From Gibbula magus (taxonomy: Eukaryota > Mollusca > Gastropoda > Trochida > Trochidae): DNA of 64,000 nucleotides. A program made the translations under genes and the position numbers. The stretch spans positions 39,274,023 through 39,338,022 of the forward strand of contig OW388296.1 in assembly GCA_936450465.1 (NCBI GenBank), given 5' to 3'. Below, piece after piece: positions 33,090 through 45,000 of this stretch (the first letter of the stretch is position 1; every line of letters starts with the position of its first letter). The notes beneath the pieces are model-generated. The model made no database searches. It saw only the letters and a list, made by a program, of their open reading frames with translations, and was not told the origin of the DNA.

Positions 33090-36000
33090 CTGCACACATC
33101 CAGATACTAGATATAAGATATTACTCATTGTATACAGTCTGTTTGCATTCAAATTACAATTGAATACATATAAATAGAAAAGCATGCATGTACAATTTAT
33201 TAAAAATCAAGCCATTGGCTCTGTAGCTCATCAGGTTTTACCAAATAACAATATATATAATCCCCATTGGCTAAATAGTCTGTTCAAAACATTTCAATTT
33301 TCTAGGCCTTTTTGTTCTGGAGAAGAAGATGAAATAGGTTTTTAAGTCATGAACTGGGAGCTCCTTATGTGGGGCCACTAAGTCACCATTTATAATCCCC
33401 ATTGATTGGCTAAGGAGCATACAGCTTTCTAGGGCTTTTGCCTCTGGAAAAGACGAAAATAGATTTTTAAGGGTGTGACCATTACAAGGGCCCAAAGAAA
33501 CTCCAAATCTATAAATTTATAATCCTAAGGAATAAGTAACAAGTAAAGTTCACCTTATGACTTGGGAAGGAACAGCCAAGAAATCTGTGCATTTATAAAA
33601 TAAAGAAGAAATTGAGATCCATAATAATTAGTCATAAACATATGTTTAAAGGTGTGACCTCTGTTGTTTTGTCCCTAGGTTAAGAGGTTTGTACAATAAT
33701 ATGTAAAACCCTCAACCGACCCATGGTCAGCCCTACTCTCCAGTGATCCTGGACCACCTTCCCCCATTGGTAAGAAAAAAGAATACACCTAATTTCGTTT
33801 TAGTTGTTGGCTTTGAGAAGTCAACCATGGAAACCTTATTGCATGCTGTATCTGAAGTTTACATGGGTATGTGGCCACTAATGGCTGCAATATTGTCCTA
33901 GCAGCACTAAACAAAAACTCATTCAATAACTTAAATGAATATGTAATAAATTAAACACTAGAAAGTGTTTTTACCCGTAAAAACAGATGTCTCCCTCTTC
34001 CTCAAATGCTCCAAACTTCTAAACAATACTATCATAAAGCACCATTAATGTTCTCTGTATAATTCAACTTGAATAAATAACCTATCAACTCCACAATTGT
34101 AGCAAACAAAATATTAGTTGCATGGAAATAAAAAAAGAATTTTTTAAAATTATCTCTCACCCCCAAAAGGCACATCTGCATGGTTTGGGGAGGCAGCATA
34201 CCAAGTTTGGTGATGATTGGTCACATAGTTTTAGAGATCTGCTCCGGAAACGAATACACCCTTGAAAAAGACTAAATCCAAATCCTTGAGATGGAAATAA
34301 AAAAAATAATTTTTTTCAAAAAATCTCTAACCCCCAAAAGGCACATCTACATGATGTGGAGAGACAGAATACCAAGTTTGGTGATGATTGGTCACATAGT
34401 TTTAGAGATCTGCTCCGGAAACGAATACACCCTTGAAAAAGACTAAATACAAATCGATGAGGTGGGAATAAAAAAATATAAAAATTTTAAAAATCTCAAA
34501 CCCCCCAAAAGGCACATCTACACGATATGGAGAGACAGTATACCAAGTTTGGTGATGATTGGTCACATAGTTTTAGAGATCTGCTCTGGAAACAAAATGG
34601 GAACGCCAACGCCGACGCCAAAGCCGACGCCAACGGGAACTCGGCTAAAACCAATATGTCTCCCGACCCTTCGGGGGAAGACATAATAATGCTTAATTCT
34701 TAAATGTTTACTTTTACGAGAAAAAATTACAAGGGCAATAACTTGAAAATAGTAAATAGTTATAAGCATCTTTTTTCTTTTTTTTTAATCAACTTTTTAT
34801 TTCAGCAACCCTGTTACAAGACCAGAGACTACTACCCAGGGTAGTAGGAGCCCCACAAGGATAAATTTGTGAAGTTCAGGATTCTGACTTTTGTTATTAT
34901 TTACAAACGATACAAAGACAACACATTCACTCACCCATTCACACTTTTATCCCTATGTTAATACAATAAAGTTTCAAAGTTGAACATTTCAATCAATCAT
35001 TGAAAAGAAACGATGATATGATATATGCATTATGTGATGGACAGGATACAAGAAGCAACAATTCCAGAGAGATTACTTTAAATTAACTATATCATGATAC
35101 AACATCCACTTTTGGTAGAACTTGTCCTGTTTACTTTTGCTAAAAGCTATCTGTTTTTCAATGAGATACCTGTTACAGATATAATGTCTAAAATGATTAA
35201 AATTGAGGGAGGTTTTTAAAACCTTACATTTATAAATGAAAAACTTAGCTAACAGCAGCAGTAGGTCAAACACATCATCAGTGAAAATATTCTTCCTCAA
35301 CCCAAACAAAATAAGTTGCAAGTCAAAGTTCATGTTGTGTACATGTGGACATTTGTCACAAAGTAATTTTAAAAAAGTTTGCCAAAATGTTTGAACATGA
35401 TGACAATTCCAGAAAAGATGACTTATGGTTTCAACTTCAGAGTGGCAAAATGTACATAGGTTGCTTTCAGCTAATTTAATCTTATACAGGAAAGAGTTTG
35501 TTGTCAATATACCATGAATAATTCTAAACTGGAACCATCTTAATTTTGTATCTAACGTGGTCCTTATTGGCTTCAAAAATATGTTTTCCCAGTCCAATTC
35601 AGCCAGGATGCATTCTTCCCATTTATGTTTGAATTTTGAGTAAACATCAGTTCCACTTAAGACGTAGTAATAGCACTTTGCACCCTTTTTAACAGACAAA
35701 AGTTTTCGAGTGATTGTATTGTCATCCAACTGTTGAAAGGAACTTGGTTTACTTATCTTTAGTTTGGACTGGTAACTTTTTATAGCCATGACAAGACCAT
35801 TAAAATGTAGAAAATTTATATCAAGTTCAAAAATACTCCGAAATTCTTCAAGGGAAAGATATGTACCATCTGAATTGAGAAAATCACGGATCTGGGTAAT
35901 ACCTCTCTCGAACCATGAATTGCAGAAAATTACCTCTTTGCCAATTTTCAGGTGCATGTTATAATAAATTGGTTCTGTAATGAATTCATCGAAGGAATTC

Positions 36001-39000
36001 GGTTGGATCTTTTGGGAAAATTTGTCGAAAGCATACATGCAATCACGCCAAAATTCATTCTTAATATCCTTGGCGAGTTCACTGGGGAAAACGTTACCAA
36101 ATACACCAAGATTTTGTAGTCCTGGGTTGGAAGCATAACATAGTTGTTTCCATTTTGATTCATGACAAACATCTAACAACTTTCTCATCCATGACAACTT
36201 CAAAGAATTCACATAGCAAAAAGATTCCACCATACCAAGCCCACCCTCTTTGACGGGCTTACAAGCAACAACTCTTTTTATTTTATCAGGTTTTCCACTC
36301 CAGAGAAACTTAAAGAGCATTTTGTTTAGTTCCTGAAGAAACGTACCTGGTGGATTTGGGAGAGTAAGGAAAAGGTAGTTCAATTTGGAAATAAGCAGAG
36401 ATTTTATAATAGCAATTCTGCCAATAGGTGTGATTATTCTTTTCATCCATCGATTGATTATTACTTGAATCTCAAATAGCTTATTTTCAAAATTCTTTTT
36501 GGCCATAAGCTTCAAATTTGTTGAAAAGACAACACCCAAAAGCTTGAAAAATTCTGGATTCCATTGAAGATCTAAACAAGGCAAGTATCTGACGGAACTA
36601 TTCCTTCTTGCACCTATCCATACCACCTGAGACTTATCAAAGTTAATTTTAAGACCAGATATGTCAGCAAAGTAGTTCAATGTGTCAATTGTAGCTTCAA
36701 AGGATTTCTGAGAACCATCAAGAATAAACTCTGTATCATCTGCATACTGTGTCAACAAGTACTCCTCATCATCAACTGTGATACCTTTAATATCAGGGTT
36801 CTTTCTTACAAGCCCAGCCAGGATCTCGACACAGAGAATGAAGATATACGGTGAAAGAGGATCACCTTGTCTACAGCCTCGTTCCACAGAAAACCAAGGA
36901 GATAAAGAGCCATTAATAATCAAACAAGATTTCGCATCATTGTAAAGGATATTAAACCACTTAATAATGTCCTTTCCAAATCCAAAGAATGATAATGTCT
37001 TATTTATGAATGACCACGAAACAGAATCAAATGCCTTCTCAAAATCTACAAGAAGCAACATTCCCGGAATATCATTAGACTCTGTGTAATTCATCAAATC
37101 ATAGATAAGTCTAATGTTATCACCAATATATCTGTTAGACATGAAGCCAGTTTGATCGAAGCTGATCAGTTTTGGAAGAACACGTTTCAATCTTTCCGCT
37201 ATAACAGATGAAAGAAGTTTATAAGCAGTGTTGAGGAGTGAAATAGGTCTCCAGTTCTTCAAAAAGCGCTTAGGTTTATCTCCTTTAGGGATACAGGTAA
37301 TAATACCTTGTTTCTGTGTCACCGACAAGTTACCATTTGCAAAAGTATAATTAAATGACCTCAACAAGAAAGGGGATAAATCTTTCCAGAAAAATTTATA
37401 GAACTCATAGGTGAACCCATCTGAACCTGGACTTTTGTTATTCTTTGCCTTCTTTAAGCAGTTTAAGACTTCTTTATAAGACACAGGACCTTCTAAAGAA
37501 CTAGATTCTTCCTCGCTAAGCTTATACATGTCATCCTCATCCGAAAAAAGTTCATCCAGATTACAGTCTTTCAACTTATGTTCCTTGGAAGAATATAATC
37601 CTTCATAAAAGGATTTTGCTTCAATAACAATATCATTAGTGTTTTCTAAGATGGACCCATCTTCCAGCTCCAATTGAGACATGCCTTTGCTTACAAAATT
37701 CCTATTTTCTAGATTGCAGAAATATCGACTAACTTTTTCCCCTTCATCTATCCACTTTGCTCTTGACCGAATGATGATACCTTAAATTTTGGCTTTTCTG
37801 ATGTCTTCTAATTCTTTTCTTTTTTCCTCCAATTCCTTATTATTGCCTGAATAGTTAGCTTCTAAAGTCTTAATGTCATTCAATAAAACTTGTTCTTTAT
37901 TTTATCTATTTTTTTTCAAAAAAGATGAATATGAGATGGACTTTCCTCTGATTTCCATTAGAAGAGTTTCTAAAAATAATTGATCATTAACATTAAATTC
38001 AATGTTCGATAAGTCAACTCCGTCAATATTCCTATCCTGTTCTAAAGATGGGGCATATTGTTTGACAACATTACTGATTGTTTCTTTGATAGATAAAACA
38101 TATTTTGGGTCCCTTAAAAGAGAATTATTGAATTTCCAATAAGTACTTTTCTTTTCTTCATTTTGGACAAATTTCATTTTAATATCAATAAGTGAGTGGT
38201 CTGTTCTGTACCCAACGTTTAAGGAGGACTGACAAACATATGAGTACAAATTTTGAGACACAAGAAAGAAATCAAGCCTTGCCTGTCTTATAGGGTTAGG
38301 GCGCCGCCAGGTAAAGCCATGAGTTTCTGGGTTATGGTCTCTCCAAACATCTACAAGGTCAAGGTCACCTATCAGTTCAATCACTTGCTTTCTAGCATTG
38401 GGATTATTCACATGTTTATAATTGAAAGTATCTAGTGACTGCTGAAGGCAAAGATTAAAATCCCCAGCTAAAATATAATGGGAGTTTCCAAAAGCTTTGA
38501 TTTGTTCCATGACCAGAGCATAAAATTCAGGTTCATCTGTATTTGGACCATATAAATTGACTAAAGTTATATTTTTCTCACACGTGGTAACATTCAACAT
38601 CAGAAGATTTCCCTTGTCATCACTAAAACTGCCGTGGACCTTACAGTCAAGGTTATTTGAAAATAAGATGGCAACTCCTCTCGATTGTCCATTATTACTA
38701 TTGAATAGTATCTCAGAGCCCCATTCACTTCTTATAAAAGGTTCTTTCTCTTTCAAGAAGTGTGTGTCTTGCAAGAAATAGATTTCATATTTCTTGGTTC
38801 TCAAAGAATTAAAAACATCCTTTCTTTTTGTATATTCATTTAGGCCCCGACAGTTGACTGAACAAATAGATATATCTAGATTATCCATCGTCATAATATA
38901 TTTGTAGACAAAGGTAAATAGGAATAAAATTCTCATTCAAGCAAACACTATTCTGCACAAACAAAACAAACATGAAACATAAAACAGTCAAAAGTATTTC

Positions 39001-42000
39001 CTGTATGGTGCAACTAGATCTACATCTAACACGGCTGTGAAGGAGAAAAGCATCTATATATCTACAAGGAAAAAGAAATATGTTGCTAACCTAATAACCT
39101 TTACTCACGATGTTGTCGTTGAAATTCAGAAATTGCATGTGCATATAACATACGAACACGTGTAGTAATAAAAAATGTAAACAAGCTCTAACCGGAAGAA
39201 CTACATCCGACCGGATAGAAAGTTCCTCCGGAGTTACACGAATCTGTGCTGAACCAATGAGATGCCTTCGTTAAAGTAAGAAGGAACCGGATAGTATCTC
39301 CGGAGTAACACGACTCTGCTAAACCAATGGGAAGCCTTCGTTGAAGGGTGAAGGTCAATGCTATTTATAGCAAATCACATGTTTACAGTACGAAACAATG
39401 TTGAGTAGCGAACTGATCATAAATAAAGCAAATGACAAAATTAATGAAGTATGTTGCAGTAGTTGATGAGTAAATCAAGTATAGCAAAATAACACTCGCT
39501 GGTAAAGATCAATAGTTAATCCAAAATATAGAACAGTGAAATATCAGCATGCAAGTGACTATCGACACGATCATGGGTAAATAAATGGGAAATGATAATG
39601 ACAAGTTACAATAGCAGTAAATCATGTTATAATTAAATAATACTTACTGATCAAAGTTCAATAGTAATTCCAGAGTATTTAACTGTCACGTAAGCAACTG
39701 AACTACACACAGTTGCTTAATACGATTTGACAATACTTATGAAACGAAAGTTCAACCTAATTTTTAGCACAGTTTCGCTTCCATGTCCAAATCTTGTTAA
39801 CGGAAATAAGTAATTAAGTAAACACTCAGTCATTTGAAGGAACTACATCTGGACTGGAGAACAGTCTGAAGGAGAAGAATAATGTGGTAAAAGTTATTTC
39901 GGATCCTCATCGACGGCGATTTTCTTCCAGGTTTCCTGGGGTGACTTTCGGTAGTACAAACACACGTCGATCCCCTTCTCGACTATTTTGGTAAAGAACT
40001 TATTGTCTTTTCGCATGTGATAAGCTTTGCTGTTCAGTTTTGAACGAAGAATTTTAAGTTGAGGTGGAAGGTCCGACCTGATCGAAATATTTTCTTTCTT
40101 AAGAGTTCTCCACATCTTGATTGCGGAAGTCAACACAATGTCCCTGTCAAACATTTGAACGAATTTGACAATAACTGGTACTGGTCCGGGAACGGCAGTG
40201 TTTAGACGGGGCAAACGGTGAATGTTGACGAACATCATGCGCGCCACACGGTCCTCATTGATTAAAAGTTTCTGGTTGAAGATGTTCTTGGCCGCCACAC
40301 TCAGGTTGGTTACTGAATCAGGTATTCCAAATATCAGGAGGTTTCTTTTTCTCATATAAACTCTTTGAACTAGTAGTTCTTTCTTCACATCGTCGATTTC
40401 TTGACGCATTTCGGCCCGGAGGGTGGCAACCTGCTCCCGCACGTCGGTAACTGACGCGTCCATCGCCTCCAGGGAATTCTCGGTCACAATTAGGCGGTCT
40501 TTCATTTCTTTCAGTTCATCTTTTAAGGTGTCGACCCTTGTAATAATGCGGCTCGCCAGCTTTTCCATAGCTTCGTCTAGATATCCTTTCGATATAGTGG
40601 CAGCGCCACGTGCGGTAGCCATGTTGTCGGGACCCGGCGTCGATTCAGTTTGCTTCAGGCCAGTAGAACTCAGTGGAGGGTCAACAAACTTGTCCATAGT
40701 GTTCTTGGAGGAACTGTCTCCCTTCTTGTTGCTTTTCGATCGGTTGTTGGACATTATAACGTAATTGATGCTGATAAATTAGACGGATTGAAGAGAGCCG
40801 TTAGATTCACGTCTCTATGCAAGCAGCGCCATACCGGAAATCCAGTTATAAGCATCTTGTTTTTTTATTAACGTGTACTGTAAGCCTGGGCAAAACAGTA
40901 TCCGATCTATCCTTACGTGGCAAAAACCCATTGATGGAATTAAATAGTAACCTAAGGAAAGTTGTTTTGTTATCACCAGATATTTTCTTCAAAATATTTG
41001 ATAGTCAAATTCAATCTATATTATTGTATTCTTCGGAACTATGAGGTTATAAACAATACGAAAGTATCGAAAAAATTCACCTTGCGGCACGTAAATTATA
41101 TCTAAATGATGGACCTCAGACACGTATTGCAATAGACGTCTCTTAATATTACGTCATGAATATTCATGAGCTATCCAAAACGAGGCTAAGCCCGCATGGA
41201 AGAACAGCGTGATCCCGGAAGTGACTGATCGCAGTTTTCTCTCGTAACATGTCGCCAAAAAGTTCGTTTTATACCACTTTCAAACATTGTCACTAGTTAC
41301 TGACGGAACTAAAAGCTAAAATAACATCTAAAATGTTTATTTGACTCAAAATACGTGTGGTGTAAATTCAGTATTTGACCGGATGACAACGTTGGCCGAA
41401 GTAAACTTGCGCTCATACTAGATTTTTTTTACGAATATCCAATATTGCTGTTTCATACTAAATTCAAAGTACTAAATACGATTGTGATATTGATGTAAGC
41501 CCAATTGGTTCGTGATGATAAAATACATTGTGAGCTTATTTATTTTCCCGACTTCTTCGAAGTAGCCATGAAGATACTCGACATGAACTCGCATGCCGTG
41601 TCTCGCCAACCAGTGATGTTGACAAAAACATGTTTCTGTTACCATGCCGATTTCTGTGAAAACTTATAGGCCTAAATGTAAAAATAATATTATAATTTCG
41701 TAAATGTGCTGACTTAAATTAGCCGGCGGAATTGATTCAAGCAGACCTATTATATAGTAGTACTTGACTTGTACTTTCATGCTGGCAGATGTGAATATTT
41801 TTGAATAAATCAATTATAAGGTAATTAAGTAGTTATATATTTAATATAATTTTAATATAAAGCATCTGCATGATTTTTTTTTAAACTGTAAATTCTACAG
41901 AAAATCAAGAAAATAAATAACTAAAATTAATTGTGTAGGCCTATACAAAATATTATCTGAGTTTATTATGCATTAAATATTTGGGTTTTAATTATATCTC

Positions 42001-45000
42001 AAGTTAATAACAATGTTACATGGGAAATCATAATATGTGACGAATTTTATATTTTGTTTAACATGGTACATTTGTAATATATAATTTTCATATAAGATTT
42101 TTTGTTCACAAATAAGATGAAAAATATGACAAAGTCACAATCAAAACCAAATATAATCTGGATTGAAATATGTACACAAATGGATTTATAGTTTACTTGT
42201 AATTTTTTTGTGATTGTGCTGATGTCAGTTTATATATATACACATCATTATTCAGGTCTTGTAAAAATATAATGAATCAGAGATTTGAGGCATACTATAT
42301 AATTGGTCTAAATTATAAACAAAATTATTTTGTAAATTTGTGATGTTGAATAGATTTGGCATAAATGATATGGAAAGTTTCATTAAAAGAAAGTTTGACC
42401 ATAAATTATAGAATTTTCATGTTCTTAACATTGATGCTGTAGACATATATAAACAAAATTATGCCTTGGAAACTTACAGAAAGGTCAAGTAAATTTTAGA
42501 TAAAGAACTAAGTTTCAACTAAAATATATGAAAAAAATAATAAAATATTTACATGTCAAGTTAAAATTAATCTCTTAATTAGGAGTTTTAGATAAGATTT
42601 AGTTACATAAATAAGGCTATACTATCTTAATTAATATTTGCTGCAATTATATTATATCTAAAGGAATCTGACCATTTTGAAAATATGCTACCCTTCAGTG
42701 ATAAAATATAATAATTAGATTAGACTGTGACACTGTTAATATCTTTACAAAGTGTAGCTTTATTTTGTCAGGTATCACCGTGATTGAGTCAAACCAAACT
42801 CTTAAAATAATATGAAAATGTAGTTAATTTTGATAAATCAATTTGAGTAATGTATACCTCTATATGGTTCCCCCTACTCAATAGAAAATCATTACTAAAG
42901 CAAAACAGATCAACTTAAGTCCATGTATCAACATGATCTATCCATGTAAATTTCTGAGTCAGGTCCAAAACATGATTAAGATATATATGAATTATATCCA
43001 TACAATTCTAAATTGATATAAGGGTTTCAGGTACAGACATTATATAATTTTGTTATTTGAGTGATGTTTTACTTTAAAAAATCAGGAACCAATTTGCACT
43101 TGTAGAATTGTATTTCCCAATGAAAAGGGCAGTTGAAAGTTTACTTTTTACCCATTTCCCCTCAAAGTATTTGCAATAACAATAATACAGAATTTTTAAA
43201 TAATTGTTAAAACTATAACAAAAATCATATATACTTAAACACGCCAAACACTTAAAATTAAAATGTGTTTACAACTTTATAGTTGAAGAAGGTTCGTTTG
43301 TAAATCTATTAAATATACAATTATACATGCACATTAGACCTGCATTGGACTATGTACAGGCTCCTGAATAAGGTCAATTCTATTCCCGTTGGTCGGCCTG
43401 TATAGCGCGTGAACTCGTTAATAGAAACATATCAAATTGAGTATTATTATTATTTTGTTTTTTAGGTAGATATACGACATAGATAATAAACCTGTTTATG
43501 TAGGAAAGTTGCACAGGTGACGCATTGTGAGATTGCAAGCCTCCCGGAAGTTGATCGAATGTTAGAGATTACGTACAAACGGCAGAAAAAAGCGAATATA
43601 TCAATCATTAATATGACAAGATGATAATAGATTGTTCCAAAAAACACAAAATCTATTTCCAACGTAAAATTGTGTTTCTTATCGTATAATATCACATGAA
43701 TTTTGTAAAAAATTGAGATATTTGACAAGTACTCATATCTGCGAATCAACATTCCACGATGCTTTGACTTTTCAGCAAGGCACTTTATGAATGAAAATTT
43801 TAATCATTGTTGTCAAATTTTACACGGACTCCTTTAGAAAACAGCAACAGACTTTTGTGCAAAAGTAGAAAACTTTTTGTGAGTTTTCAGTAAAGCTATT
43901 CATGAAATACGATATCGGACTCGCACGTCGCATTACGGCATTTTCGTCTGCCATCTTGGAAGCTTGAGGGCTTAGCCTCGTTTTCGATATCTAGGTCACC
44001 GCTATGCATAAATATTAAGAGTCGGCTATAGTGTAAGGTGAGTGTGACCGTTTCCCTACTTTTGCAAATACAGCAGTTTGTTGTCTTAACTACTGGATTG
44101 AAATTACAAGAATGCATAGCGATCGTATACCAAAAAAAGTTTACAAAATGTTGCTGAATCTAGATAATTTAAAGAGCCATCAAGGATGCTAGTGTTTCAA
44201 ATACAAAATTATTGTGGAAAATCTACTTGTAACGTCAATCGCTAGAGAAATCTGTTATCTACAACATGACATGTGATAAATAATTTTCATATCGCGACAA
44301 TGTAATGATATTTGGTTTCAAAGATAGGTTCCCCTTTGAGTAGCGCGCGCCAAGGGTATATGACGTCATATAAACCGATTTCCCTTTATTGCATAAAACG
44401 TACTACTCAACAACTAGCCTTTACGAAGCGTGAAGGCTCGTCTCTAGCGCAAGTCGCCAAAGCAACCCACGTGCTACACGTGCTTCTGTTGGAAGTTAGG
44501 CTACCCTTGTCATCCATTACTGAATGTGACGATTGGTTTATAAACACTGATTCAAAATGTCCTGCGATCATACAAATTATTGCCTGTTTAATGTACCAGC
44601 AAATTATGACAAATATATTCTCATTGATTATAAAATTCAAGCAAATTACCTAGTTGGGTAAAACATTTATTCCAATATCTGTAGAAAATAAATAATTAAT
44701 TGAAATGGTAAATAAATAATCGCAAAAAATTATATATTTTAATTTCTTTCATTGTTCATAAAGTTTATGTTTCTTTCGTGTCTTTGTATACCGTGTGTGA
44801 GCTAGACCACAATGCTTTGCGCTTGAAAATAATATACTTGATCTATATTTAGACTGGAAAACACCTTTACTAATTAGTGCAATTTCTCGACTTATTTTGA
44901 GTCAAAAACATCTGTGAAAAATTAAGTGTATAAATTTCACGGAGATTATGTTTTGGCAATTTTCCGATATGTTCATGAACATCTTGACGGCTCTTTAAGC

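Larger units (their letters stand above)
34773..40843 (-). mobile_element. Full-length L1/Tx1-like non-LTR retrotransposon
   Basis: 6,071 bp bounded by a perfect 15-bp duplication. Order on the - strand: 89-bp 5' leader, ORF1 (40754-39894), 957-bp spacer, ORF2 (38936-35073, two stops), about 280-bp 3' region with ACCCTGGGTAGTAGTCTC, and an A-rich tail. Presence of both ORFs and a full-size ORF2 means the copy is not 5'-truncated. It inserted just beyond the 171-bp array in the last HSD17B10 intron, on the same strand as that gene. The L1/Tx1 grouping comes from protein layout and was not tested by phylogeny. Confidence 0.9.

Noticed and set aside
41840..43430. Possible genes in the AT-rich centre of the inverted-repeat segment
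   Set aside because: Stops are frequent in all frames, and no frame shows a domain or splice pattern.
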